Part shown: one piece after another, positions 5,893 to 12,556 of the stretch
How the letters are laid out: the number at the start of each line of letters is the position of its first letter
Numbering within the stretch: the stretch's first letter is position 1
NCBI GenBank assembly: GCA_002366645.1
Contig: DFBM01000114.1
Coordinates: 1 to 12,556 of the forward strand
Reading direction: 5' to 3'
Length of the DNA: 12,556 bases
From: Rhodobacterales bacterium UBA3080
GTDB taxonomy: Bacteria; Pseudomonadota; Alphaproteobacteria; Rhodobacterales; Rhodobacteraceae
Position numbers and translations under genes: made by a program
The notes under the pieces: generated by a model
Databases searched by the model: none
Told to the model about the DNA's origin: nothing
The model's input: the letters and a program-made list of their open reading frames with translations, nothing else

Positions 5893-6342
5893 ATGTCAGT
5901 CAGCGTGCAGGCTGAAGACTTCGATGTTGGTGCCGAGCTAAAGGTCCTGAGTGCTGGCCGTACTGATATCGGCGCTGTGGTGACTTTCACGGGGCTGGTG
6001 CGGGATACCGCCGGTGGCGAGGGTATTGCGGAAATGGAGCTGGAGCATTACCCCGGCATGACCGAAAAGGCGTTGGCTGCAATCGAGGCCAAGGCCAATT
6101 CTCGTTGGCAGCTGCAGGCAACGCGGATCATCCATCGCTATGGCAAGCTGGAGCCGGGTGCGCAGATCGTGCTGGTGGCTGCGGCCTCGCCGCATCGCGG
6201 TGACGCTTTCGAGGCGGCTGAATTTCTGATGGATTTCCTGAAATCCCGCGCGCCTTTCTGGAAGAAAGAAGGCACTGCGGATGGCGGTAAATGGGTTGAT
6301 GCCCGTGATGCTGACGAAGAGGCGCTGAACCGCTGGTCTTAA
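5893..6342 (+). CDS. moaE: Molybdopterin synthase catalytic subunit MoaE
   Basis: The large subunit of molybdopterin synthase: it binds precursor Z and takes two sulfurs from MoaD to form the dithiolene of molybdopterin. At 149 residues it has the usual length. Conserved features include FTGLVRD (32-38), LEHYPGMTEKA (50-60), HRYGKLEPG (81-89), SPHR (99-102) and LKSRAPFWKKE (116-126). Lys117 and Lys124 have the same 7-residue spacing as the catalytic Lys119 and Lys126 of Escherichia coli MoaE. A G-rich stretch overlapping the end of moaD serves as ribosome site. It is the last gene of the uvrC operon and its stop TAA shares bases with the stop of the convergent minus-strand gene, leaving no room for a terminator between them. 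Confidence 0.97.
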   Translation: MSVSVQAEDFDVGAELKVLSAGRTDIGAVVTFTGLVRDTAGGEGIAEMELEHYPGMTEKALAAIEAKANSRWQLQATRIIHRYGKLEPGAQIVLVAAASPHRGDAFEAAEFLMDFLKSRAPFWKKEGTADGGKWVDARDADEEALNRWS

Positions 6343-6677
6343 TGCCCGCGTAACTCGTCAACCTCCGCACGCCATGCTTCGGCGTCGGTGCGCCACTGCT
6401 CGGCTTCGCGGCGGGCGTTCCCTAGACCGGTCATGGCGGCATCCAGTTCCGCGTGTAGCTGGCTTTCGGTTCGGCGGGCTTGCGCTTCAATCTCGTCGGC
6501 GCGGCTCTCGGCAGCGGCCTGTGCAGCCTCAGCTTCGCGCATCCGGGCGACAACCTCGTCCGAGGCCATCGGGCCAGTGGTGTTCATGCGGTCAAAGAAC
6601 CAGCGAACGGTCCATCCGATGATGAGGGCCGCAACCAGTGCAGACCCGATTATCAGTGTCAAATCAGTTCTGTCCAT
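6339..6677 (-). CDS. Membrane-anchored coiled-coil protein, function unknown
   Basis: A 112-residue protein with one N-terminal transmembrane helix (about residues 7-28) followed by a long charged Ala/Glu/Arg-rich region from about 38 to the end that should form a coiled coil. The short N-terminus before the helix and the size suggest a bitopic inner-membrane protein; orientation is uncertain. It begins 14 nt inside the end of the OmpA-like gene, a strong sign of co-translation, with GGGGA about 10 nt before its ATG. Its stop overlaps the moaE stop on the other strand. I do not recognise a named family. The partnership with the OmpA-like protein is inferred from the overlap. The shared-stop arrangement means its 3' end must be transcribed antisense to moaE. 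Confidence 0.8.
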   Translation of the reverse strand: MDRTDLTLIIGSALVAALIIGWTVRWFFDRMNTTGPMASDEVVARMREAEAAQAAAESRADEIEAQARRTESQLHAELDAAMTGLGNARREAEQWRTDAEAWRAEVDELRGH

Positions 6678-8484
6678 CTGTGGTGTCCCCTAGCAATTTG
6701 AAAGCGATGCGTCGGTTTTCCTGACGCCCTTCTTCGGTTTCATTGTCGGCAATCGGTTGGCTTTCGCCGTAGCCAACGGCCGTTAGTTCCCCGAGCAACA
6801 TGTTACGTGCCAGCAGCGAGTCGAGCACAGCGTCGGCGCGGCTCTGGCTCAGGTTTTTGTTCATCTCCTCGCGGCCCTGACTGTCGGTATGGCCACCGAT
6901 TTCAAATGCTGCATGGCTGCAACGGTTCAGGATCGTGACGATAGTATTGATGGTTTTCACCGACGAAGATTCAATCACTGCCGAGGAGGGTGCGAACAGA
7001 ATTTGGTTCTCCGCCAACAGGGTGGCAATTTCAGCTTCACATTCTTTCGGGTCGGGCAAATCTTCGACGACCGATGCCGGAACGTCTTCTTCCACTGTTA
7101 TCTCGAATTGCGCGTCGGCGCCGAACCCGACTTCGAGTTTGCTCAGAATGGCGTCGTATAACCCTTCGGTTTCGCCGGTGCCGCTGACGGTCACGGTGTC
7201 TTCGGTTACGTTGATATTGCCGACCCGCAGCATCGACAATACTTCGAGTGCGACCAGTTGGCGGGATGTCCATCCATGGGGCGCGAATTCGGCAATTTTG
7301 GTGATGTCGTTGACGGAGCCGTGGCCGAACTTGGCTTCGGCATAGGTCAGCAACGTGCGTTTGGAAATTTCGTCGATGGTGACGCCGTTCATAAGCGCGC
7401 TGCCGTTGTCACGCAGTTGCGCGTGGAAATAAGGGCGGGTCTCGTCGTTGACGACTTCGGCTTCGGGCAGCACGGCTTTGAACGCATAGGATTGCGGAAG
7501 AACCTCTCTATACGCAAGGCTAATCGTGTTGAAGGCTTCGGGGTTAAATCCAAGCGGGGCGGTCAGGGTAACACCGGAATCGATCATCTCCAGCTTGCCA
7601 CCGCCCAACTTTGTTATAGCATCAATACCGGCAACTGCCGCATCTGCCCATGTATCCGTAGGGGCACCGAGACCAATTTCACAAGAGGCGCTTTCTGTCA
7701 CGCCGGCAAGCTTTGCGGCGGCAAGAATGCGCGCCGCGCCTTCTTGCGTCAGCGCGTAACACATAAGCGCGGTTTCATCTTCGCTTATTTTCAACGTCAA
7801 CATATACGGCGCAAAGATCGGGCGCGGGGCTGTGATATCAATTGTAAACTCAATATCAGCGGGCCGGATCGAGGCAAGGTCTTGCTGCAACGACCGTTTT
7901 TCCGCATCGCTTTTCACGACGGCGCTCACGTTGACTTCACCCGGCTTGATACTGATTTTCGCCCGCTCGATGCGGGTCATAATTTCGGCCCCGAAACCAA
8001 GCGCGGTTTGCCAGCCTTCCGGTGCATCCCAACTGGTGGATTCTTTCATGTCGATCAACGAGACGTCTATGATCCGGTCAACGGCGTTGCGGACAACATC
8101 AACGTCGCCTTCTACCGGAGTGATGCCGATCAGTGAAACATCCGTGCCGCTTCGCAGGATCTCCAGCGCGAATTCCGGCGCTACGGCAGCGACGCTTTCC
8201 TCAACCTCGAGAGTGTCACGGATACGGGATGAAGAAACTACACCACCAATTGCGTCCAACGCCACCATGCGGCGGCGTTCATCCGGAGCGGTTCCGGTGA
8301 GTTTGACCAACATTCCGTCGGTTTCGATCTCGACCCAGCCTTGACCCGATGCCACCAGCGCGGTTTTGGAATTCCGCATGGTTGCGTCTTCCAGTTTTGC
8401 TACGGCAAAATTGGCGACCACCGCAGCGGCGGCGATACTGGCCAGAAATCCGGCTGTGGCGAATGCTATGGCGGCAGGGCGCAT
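6664..8484 (-). CDS. Inner-membrane-anchored BON/OmpA-domain envelope protein
   Basis: A 606-residue envelope protein. An N-terminal transmembrane or uncleaved signal helix (about 3-28) is followed by a ~460-residue region with repeated beta-alpha-beta BON-like units (for example VKLTGTAPDERRRMVALDAI near 59 and VTVSGTGETEGLYDAIL near 435), then a C-terminal OmpA/Pal peptidoglycan-binding domain from about 493. In that domain Asp534 (GHTD) and Arg549 (LSQSRA), 15 residues apart, match the diaminopimelate-binding pair of Pal/OmpA. BON plus OmpA architecture is known from mycobacterial ArfA-type and proteobacterial proteins. The likely job is to link membrane and cell wall. I prefer ATG 8484, with GAGG 4 nt upstream and an immediately following signal-like sequence, over an in-frame TTG at 8541. 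It lies 74 nt after ubiA and overlaps the next gene by 14 nt. Two cysteines flank the start of the OmpA domain and could form a disulfide. Confidence 0.88.
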   Translation of the reverse strand: MRPAAIAFATAGFLASIAAAAVVANFAVAKLEDATMRNSKTALVASGQGWVEIETDGMLVKLTGTAPDERRRMVALDAIGGVVSSSRIRDTLEVEESVAAVAPEFALEILRSGTDVSLIGITPVEGDVDVVRNAVDRIIDVSLIDMKESTSWDAPEGWQTALGFGAEIMTRIERAKISIKPGEVNVSAVVKSDAEKRSLQQDLASIRPADIEFTIDITAPRPIFAPYMLTLKISEDETALMCYALTQEGAARILAAAKLAGVTESASCEIGLGAPTDTWADAAVAGIDAITKLGGGKLEMIDSGVTLTAPLGFNPEAFNTISLAYREVLPQSYAFKAVLPEAEVVNDETRPYFHAQLRDNGSALMNGVTIDEISKRTLLTYAEAKFGHGSVNDITKIAEFAPHGWTSRQLVALEVLSMLRVGNINVTEDTVTVSGTGETEGLYDAILSKLEVGFGADAQFEITVEEDVPASVVEDLPDPKECEAEIATLLAENQILFAPSSAVIESSSVKTINTIVTILNRCSHAAFEIGGHTDSQGREEMNKNLSQSRADAVLDSLLARNMLLGELTAVGYGESQPIADNETEEGRQENRRIAFKLLGDTTDGQN

Positions 8485-8488
8485 GGGA

Positions 8489-8492
8489 CCTC
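8489..8492 (-). promoter_or_regulatory. Ribosome binding site GAGG of the OmpA-like gene
   Basis: CCTC on the plus strand reads GAGG on the minus strand, 4 nt before the ATG at 8484. The upstream TTG (8541) has no comparable site, so this decides the start. Confidence 0.55.
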
Positions 8493-8533
8493 GGAGTCGT
8501 TTAGTTGGCTGTTTTCTAAGCGATGATTTCAGG

Positions 8534-8549
8534 CAGGGCAACCGCCCTG
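8534..8549 (-). terminator. GC-rich stem-loop between ubiA and the OmpA-like gene
   Basis: A perfect 6-bp stem CAGGGC/GCCCTG with a 4-nt loop begins about 10 nt beyond the ubiA stop. No T-run follows on either strand, so it is either a weak or atypical terminator, or an mRNA-stabilising hairpin within a ubiA-ompA transcript. Confidence 0.35.
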
Positions 8550-8558
8550 TCGCCTAGA

Positions 8559-9533
8559 TTACAGTAAAGCGCCGATGGCGAGGATTGCGGCGGCGATCAA
8601 CCCTGCATCCCGATTGGAACGAAACAGGTGCAGACATTTTTCAGCGTCGTCGATATCGAGGTGGCGCATCTGCCAAAACATATGCAATCCGAAGGCCCAA
8701 GCGGCCATTATTCCGAGCAATAGCGTGACGGGCGTGCCACTCGCCAGCGCGGAAATCGCAGCCATCATCATGAGAACGACAGCGAGGATCATGAACACCA
8801 GCAGATATCGCGGTGTCTTTTCCGCAAATAGGCGCGCCGTCGATTTAACGCCGATCAAGGCGTCGTCGTCTTTGTCCTGATGCGCATAGATCGTGTCATA
8901 GAACAACGTCCAGGCGATGCCGGAAAGGTAAAGCAAAACCGGCGGCCATCCTAGCGCACCTTCATGCGCCGCCCACGCCAACAGCGCGCCCCAGTTGAAA
9001 GCGATGCCGAGGAAGACTTGCGGCCACCAGGTAAAGCGCTTGGCGAACGGGTAGACCGCGACCGGTATCAGCGCCGCGATGCCAAGGGCGATAGTAAAGG
9101 GGTTGAAGGTTAACAAAACGGCAAAGGCTATCAGCATTTGCAGGGCCAGCCAGACGGCAGCTTGTTTGACCGTGACCTGACCAGACGGCAGCGGGCGCGA
9201 TTTTGTCCGCGCGACCTGTGCGTCAAACTCGCGGTCCGATATGTCGTTCCATGTGCACCCCGCGCCGCGCATCAGGAATGCACCGATGGCACAGCCGATT
9301 GCGATCCAGATGTCACCGAGGTTTCCACCCGCAGGATCGGCCGCGACCGCCAGTCCCAACCCCCACCAGCACGGAATCAGAAGCAGCCACGTCCCCGCAG
9401 GTCGATCCGCACGCGACAGCCGCAAATAGGGGCGTGACCAGCGCGGGGCAAAGCGATCCACCCAATTTAGCGTCGTCGCATCGGCAACTCTTCCATCTTG
9501 GTTCGGTTCAGGCATATGATCGTCTTGATTCAT
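8559..9533 (-). CDS. ubiA: 4-hydroxybenzoate polyprenyltransferase (UbiA)
   Basis: An integral membrane prenyltransferase that attaches the polyprenyl tail to 4-hydroxybenzoate in ubiquinone synthesis. Both Mg-diphosphate binding aspartate motifs are intact: NDISDREFD (96-104) and YDTIYAHQDKDDD (212-224). SRPLPSG (112-118) and the N-terminal RLSRADRPAGTWLLLIP are typical of UbiA. About eight or nine hydrophobic helices are visible, as expected, and 324 residues is slightly long because of a ~33-residue polar N-terminus. The start is uncertain: ATG 9533 has no clear ribosome site, and a second ATG at 9515 is equally plausible. ATG 9533 is only 11 bp from the divergent rsmE start, so any promoter for ubiA must lie inside the rsmE coding region. 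The downstream neighbour on the same strand is the OmpA-like gene. Confidence 0.95.
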   Translation of the reverse strand: MNQDDHMPEPNQDGRVADATTLNWVDRFAPRWSRPYLRLSRADRPAGTWLLLIPCWWGLGLAVAADPAGGNLGDIWIAIGCAIGAFLMRGAGCTWNDISDREFDAQVARTKSRPLPSGQVTVKQAAVWLALQMLIAFAVLLTFNPFTIALGIAALIPVAVYPFAKRFTWWPQVFLGIAFNWGALLAWAAHEGALGWPPVLLYLSGIAWTLFYDTIYAHQDKDDDALIGVKSTARLFAEKTPRYLLVFMILAVVLMMMAAISALASGTPVTLLLGIMAAWAFGLHMFWQMRHLDIDDAEKCLHLFRSNRDAGLIAAAILAIGALL

Positions 9534-9544
9534 AGGGGCATACC

Positions 9545-10282
9545 ATGGCTAAGAAACACGCAAAAATCAGGCTCTTTGTAGAGGGTCCACTGGCATCAGG
9601 GCAAGGGATTGTCCTGACAAAAGAACAGGCGAACTATCTGTTCAACGTTATGCGTCTGCAAACCGGCGCAAATGTGCTGTTATTTAACGGTCGCGATGGC
9701 GAATGGTTGGCCGAAGTCGCCGAAGCCGGCAAGCGGACGGGGCGTCTCGCAGTTCGCGAACAAACGGCACCATTGCGCTTGCCACCGGACCTCTGGCTGA
9801 TGTTCGCGCCGATCAAGAAAGCCCGCACCGCGTTTATTGTAGAGAAAGCCGCCGAACTGGGTGCAGCGCGGATCATGCCCGTGCTTACCCGCTACACGAA
9901 TATGGATCGGATACAGATCGACCGCCTCCGAGCGTATGCGATGGAGGCCACCGAGCAGTGCGGTGGCACATTTGTGCCAGAGGTTACCGATATCCAAAAG
10001 CTCTCCGATGTGTTGGCTGACTGGCCGGAGGACCGACAGTTGATGTTCTGCGATGAAAGTCGCGTGGCATTGCCGGTGGCGCAGGCATTGGCGCAGAAGA
10101 CAGGTGGTAAATGGGCGATCGTTATCGGTCCCGAGGGCGGGTTCTCGCCCGAGGAGGTCGAGCAGCTAAGGGGCATGACGCAGGTGACGTCGGTTACGCT
10201 TGGTCCCCGGATATTGCGGGCTGACACGGCGGCGATTGCTGCACTGACTGCGTGGCAATCGGTCTTGGGAGATTGGGATTGA
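9545..10282 (+). CDS. rsmE: 16S rRNA m3U1498 methyltransferase (RsmE)
   Basis: RsmE methylates N3 of U1498 in the decoding region of 16S rRNA, using S-adenosylmethionine. The 245-residue protein has an N-terminal PUA-like RNA-binding part (about 1-75) and a C-terminal SPOUT knot. The knot signatures are GPEGGFSPEE (195-204) and LGPRILRADTA (219-229). The segment FAPIKKARTAFIVEKAAELG, about residues 87-106, is also diagnostic. AGGGG at 9534-9538 lies 6 nt before the ATG. TATGAT at 9515-9520, 25 nt before the start, could be a -10 element inside ubiA, but I find no good -35. The last bases of the gene carry the ribosome site of the following GNAT gene. Confidence 0.96.
   Translation: MAKKHAKIRLFVEGPLASGQGIVLTKEQANYLFNVMRLQTGANVLLFNGRDGEWLAEVAEAGKRTGRLAVREQTAPLRLPPDLWLMFAPIKKARTAFIVEKAAELGAARIMPVLTRYTNMDRIQIDRLRAYAMEATEQCGGTFVPEVTDIQKLSDVLADWPEDRQLMFCDESRVALPVAQALAQKTGGKWAIVIGPEGGFSPEEVEQLRGMTQVTSVTLGPRILRADTAAIAALTAWQSVLGDWD
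10267..10272 (+). promoter_or_regulatory. Ribosome binding site GGGAGA of the GNAT gene
   Basis: This purine run within the end of rsmE is 6 nt before TTG 10279. It decides that start over the in-frame GTG at 10252, which lacks such a site. Confidence 0.6.
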
Positions 10283-11142
10283 GAGTTATTTTACGAGAAG
10301 CGACGCGCGACGACACACTGCGGTTGGATGCGTTTCTTGCCAAACGCCATGAAACCTCCATGTTCCTGCGTGGTAATTTGCGGGACTACAGCATCGGGCG
10401 CAGCGATCACCCAAACGCCATGCGCTACTTTCTGCGGGAGAAGGGTGGCGCGATCCAAGGGGTAGCGGCTATCTCGAATAGCGGGACGCTGATGGTGCAG
10501 GCGCCTGATGGGATCGCGGAAATCGCGCGGTTTATGAAAGAAAATTTGCGGGAGGACACAGAATACACTGCAATGCTGGGCGAATCCGGTCAGGTCGCGG
10601 AATTACGAGAGGCTTTCGGCATGCAAGATGCGCCGACGACTTTTGACGATGTAGAGCCGTTGTTTTCCCTCGATCTCGATAATCTGGTAGTTCCGGCCAA
10701 TCGTGGTTCAAGCCTTCGAAAGCCGGTGAACGAGGATATCGCCGTTCTAGAGAAATGGGCGTTTGCTTATATGATCGAAACCGGACTGGGACAGGACAAC
10801 GACGAAACCCGCGACAAAAGTAAACATGACGCGGCGGAGCGTATGAAATCGGGCAAAATGCGGGTTTTGGTAAAAAATGGTGACTTGGTCGCGCAGACCG
10901 CGTTCAATGCAGTTTTACCCGATACGGTGCTGGTCGGCGGTGTCTACACCCCGCCCGAGCGTCGCGTTCGCGGCTACGCCCGATTGGCCGTTGCGCTGCA
11001 TTTGGCTGAAGCCCGCGCCGCTGGCGTCAAAAACGCGGTTCTGTTTTCGGCGGATGAAAACGCCTCGCGTGCCTATCGGGCCATTGGCTTTGAGCAGATC
11101 GGTCACTACACTATAACCTTCTTCGCCCCCGCTGACATCTAG
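10279..11142 (+). CDS. GNAT family N-acetyltransferase
   Basis: A 287-residue protein with a C-terminal Gcn5-related acetyltransferase domain. The acetyl-CoA signature is visible as GGVYTPPERRVRGYA, with Arg229-x-x-Gly232-x-Ala234 forming the pyrophosphate loop, followed by an amphipathic helix and a late ENASRAYRAIGFEQIG segment that is typical of the fold's end. The N-terminal half (residues about 1-140) starts like a GNAT strand (RVILREATRDD) but lacks a clear cofactor loop, so it may be a degenerate tandem GNAT domain. The substrate is unknown. TTG 10279 is preferred: a good ribosome site precedes it, and the TTG overlaps the rsmE TGA as TTGA, a coupled arrangement. The next gene starts 8 nt downstream. 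A GNAT domain behind a ribosomal RNA methylase might hint at a translation-related target, but that is speculation. Confidence 0.88.
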   Translation: MRVILREATRDDTLRLDAFLAKRHETSMFLRGNLRDYSIGRSDHPNAMRYFLREKGGAIQGVAAISNSGTLMVQAPDGIAEIARFMKENLREDTEYTAMLGESGQVAELREAFGMQDAPTTFDDVEPLFSLDLDNLVVPANRGSSLRKPVNEDIAVLEKWAFAYMIETGLGQDNDETRDKSKHDAAERMKSGKMRVLVKNGDLVAQTAFNAVLPDTVLVGGVYTPPERRVRGYARLAVALHLAEARAAGVKNAVLFSADENASRAYRAIGFEQIGHYTITFFAPADI

Positions 11143-11150
11143 GACTAGGC

Positions 11151-11684
11151 ATGGCTTTTTTACGTCCCGAAGCGATCCACACGCTGCGCCGCTGGCGAGA
11201 ACCTGCCCTGATTGCGGTGCTTTTCGCCCTGTCGATCTGGCTGTTATGGAAGGCAATCGTGCAATCGAGCTGGATTTCCGGCATCATCGGGCTGGCAATC
11301 GCCGCTGTTATTGGCAGTATCCTCTATGTGTCCTACATGCGCGCCCGCATTTCCGTTGATGCTGACGGGCCCGGTATCGTGGAGGTCCGTGAGCGGGAAA
11401 TCACCTACTTCGCGCCTGAAAAAGGTGGCACTGTCGAATTGGACACGTTATTGCGCCTTCAGCTTTCAACCCTGCCTAGCGCCAGCGGTGACCGAAACTG
11501 GATCCTATGGGGCCCGGAGGGCTCGCTGGTGATACCGGCTTCGGCGGACGGAGCGGAACAATTGGTGGAAACTTTCGCGGCCCTTCCGAACCTCGGTTAC
11601 GAAAAAATTCTACGGGCTATGAGGGCCGAAACGCAGGAGATTTTCACGATTTGGCAGCGCGGTCCACAAAACACGATAACATGA
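11151..11684 (+). CDS. Two-helix membrane protein, function unknown
   Basis: A 177-residue protein with two closely spaced hydrophobic helices (about 19-37 and 42-62), joined by a very short turn, so both termini face the same side. After a basic MRAR stop, the remaining ~115 residues form a soluble, beta-rich-looking domain (alternating VEVREREITYFAPE, LVIPASADGA), perhaps a PH-like fold. The N-terminal charges suggest that the domain is cytoplasmic. No catalytic motif is visible and I do not recognise a family. AGGA at 11141-11144, overlapping the stop of the GNAT gene, is the probable ribosome site. It sits between the GNAT gene (8 nt) and gshA (63 nt) on the same strand, so it is probably in the rsmE-GNAT transcript. 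Confidence 0.85.
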   Translation: MAFLRPEAIHTLRRWREPALIAVLFALSIWLLWKAIVQSSWISGIIGLAIAAVIGSILYVSYMRARISVDADGPGIVEVREREITYFAPEKGGTVELDTLLRLQLSTLPSASGDRNWILWGPEGSLVIPASADGAEQLVETFAALPNLGYEKILRAMRAETQEIFTIWQRGPQNTIT

Positions 11685-11747
11685 CTTGCGCCGCAGATAC
11701 GGGCATCCTAAGTCGATAGTCAGAACATAAAAACGGGAGTTCCATAA

Positions 11748-12556
11748 ATGTCGATACCTCAGTCCGGTGGTGGCCCGATCGAGCACCACTCGCAACTGGC
11801 AGAATACATGTCCGCTGGTTGTAAACCCAAGAGCGAATGGCGCATCGGCACCGAGCACGAGAAGTTCGGTTATTGTAAAGATACCCTGAAACCCATCCCG
11901 TACGAGGGCGAGCGGTCGATCAAGGCAATTCTCGAAGGGTTGCGGGACGAATTCGGCTGGGCTCCGGTTGAGGAAGCAGGACATCTGATCGGTCTAACCA
12001 AAGATGGTGCGAACGTCAGTCTGGAACCGGGCGGGCAGTTGGAACTCTCTGGTGCGCCGCTGGAAAGTATCCATCAGACCTGTGACGAGGCGAACGAGCA
12101 TCTTCGCGAAGTAAAAACCGTCGCCGACCGTATTGGCGCGCGTTTCTTTGGCATGGGCGCAGCGCCGGAATGGACGGAAGAGCAAATGCCGATGATGCCG
12201 AAGGGGCGCTACAAGCTGATGACCCCGTACATGGGCACGGTTGGTACGCACGGCACGCAGATGATGTACCGCACGACAACTATTCAGGTTAATCTCGATT
12301 TCGCGTCCGAGCCGGACATGGTGCACAAACTGCGTACCGGTATCGCCTTGCAGCCAATTGCAACGGCACTGTTTGCGAATTCCCCGTTCTTCGAGGGCAA
12401 GTTAACCGGCTACCAGTCATGGCGCGCCCGTATTTGGCAAGACACCGATAAGGCCCGCACCGGTATGGTGCCGTTTGTGTTTGAAGACGGCTTCGGGTTC
12501 GAGGCATGGGTGCAATATGCCCTCGATGTGCCGATGTATTTCGTTTACCGCGATGG
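11748..12556 (+). CDS. gshA: Glutamate-cysteine ligase, class III, 3' end cut off
   Basis: This cytosolic enzyme joins glutamate and cysteine with ATP, the first and usually rate-limiting step of glutathione synthesis. The window holds 269 full codons; related enzymes are about 450 residues, so roughly 60% is present. Family motifs are GTEHEKFG (34-41), SLEPGGQLELSG (91-102), and then a helix with IHQTCDEANEHL. These mark the plant/alphaproteobacterial GCS2-type ligase rather than the unrelated enterobacterial GshA. GGGAG at 11735-11739 lies 8 nt before the ATG. The 63-bp gap from the preceding gene could hold a promoter, but I see no convincing -35/-10 pair. Plant enzymes of this class are redox-controlled by disulfides; the Cys residues visible here (25, 43, ~112) are not enough to claim that. 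Confidence 0.96.
   Translation, partial: MSIPQSGGGPIEHHSQLAEYMSAGCKPKSEWRIGTEHEKFGYCKDTLKPIPYEGERSIKAILEGLRDEFGWAPVEEAGHLIGLTKDGANVSLEPGGQLELSGAPLESIHQTCDEANEHLREVKTVADRIGARFFGMGAAPEWTEEQMPMMPKGRYKLMTPYMGTVGTHGTQMMYRTTTIQVNLDFASEPDMVHKLRTGIALQPIATALFANSPFFEGKLTGYQSWRARIWQDTDKARTGMVPFVFEDGFGFEAWVQYALDVPMYFVYRD

Noticed and set aside
7258..8136. 292-codon plus-strand open frame inside the OmpA-like gene
   Set aside because: Antisense to a gene with a recognisable OmpA domain and signal sequence; the translation has no coherent motif.
8485..8541. Longer form of the OmpA-like protein starting at TTG 8541
   Set aside because: It would place a basic 19-residue extension before the membrane anchor, includes the post-ubiA hairpin, and lacks a ribosome site; ATG 8484 has GAGG upstream.
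10252..10278. GTG 10252 as start of the GNAT gene
   Set aside because: It overlaps rsmE by 31 nt without a ribosome site; TTG 10279 has GGGAGA at ideal spacing.
1..12556. Mobile elements, CRISPR, defence or toxin-antitoxin genes, tRNA or rRNA
   Set aside because: Reading through both strands I found no transposase-like gene, regularly spaced direct repeats, integrase, or clover-leaf RNA; the gene content is core metabolic and housekeeping.

Overview
The window looks like chromosomal DNA from an alphaproteobacterium, most likely a member of the Rhodobacterales (Roseobacter-type). The basis is the mix and style of the genes: a class III (plant/alphaproteobacterial-type) glutamate-cysteine ligase, UbiA-type ubiquinone synthesis, moderately GC-rich coding DNA, and tight gene spacing with some TTG starts. 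This assignment is inference from family knowledge; there is no rRNA or marker gene here to prove it. Fourteen protein genes are supported, two of them cut by the window edges. I see no tRNA, rRNA, CRISPR array, transposase, integrase or phage gene.

Left part (1-2668, all + strand): the C-terminal part of an S49 (SppA/SohB-like) peptidase, a 59-residue membrane protein with a four-cysteine knuckle, a YrbG-like Na+/Ca2+ exchanger with both alpha repeats, and a short-chain reductase whose Asp-Tyr-Lys catalytic set and nucleotide-binding loop match pteridine reductases (PTR1/FolM) rather than ordinary SDRs. These four are closely spaced and may be co-transcribed.

Gap (2669-3011): the only long gene-free stretch, 343 bp at about 34% GC by hand count, far more AT-rich than its neighbours. 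It holds a good sigma70-like promoter with a LexA-like half-match in its spacer, several dyads, two GANTC sites, and a perfect DnaA box inside a hairpin. It is the least explained part of the window.

Middle (3012-6342, + strand): uvrC, pgsA, moaD and moaE, with gaps of 34 nt, a 1-nt overlap and 1 nt, so almost certainly one operon joining excision repair, phosphatidylglycerol synthesis and molybdopterin synthase. moaE ends tail-to-tail on a minus-strand gene; one TTAA gives both stop codons.

Minus-strand block (9533 down to 6339): ubiA, then an inner-membrane-anchored BON/OmpA-like envelope protein, then a small membrane-anchored coiled-coil protein overlapping it by 14 nt. The start of ubiA lies only 11 bp from the divergent start of rsmE.

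Right part (9545-12556, + strand): rsmE (16S rRNA m3U1498 methyltransferase), a GNAT-family protein starting on a TTG that overlaps the rsmE stop, a two-helix membrane protein of unknown function, and the 5' part of gshA.

Most of the window is ordinary core-genome content. I found no convincing undescribed multi-gene system; the points most worth following are the AT-rich gap before uvrC, the PTR1-like reductase, the four-cysteine microprotein, and the BON/OmpA plus coiled-coil pair.
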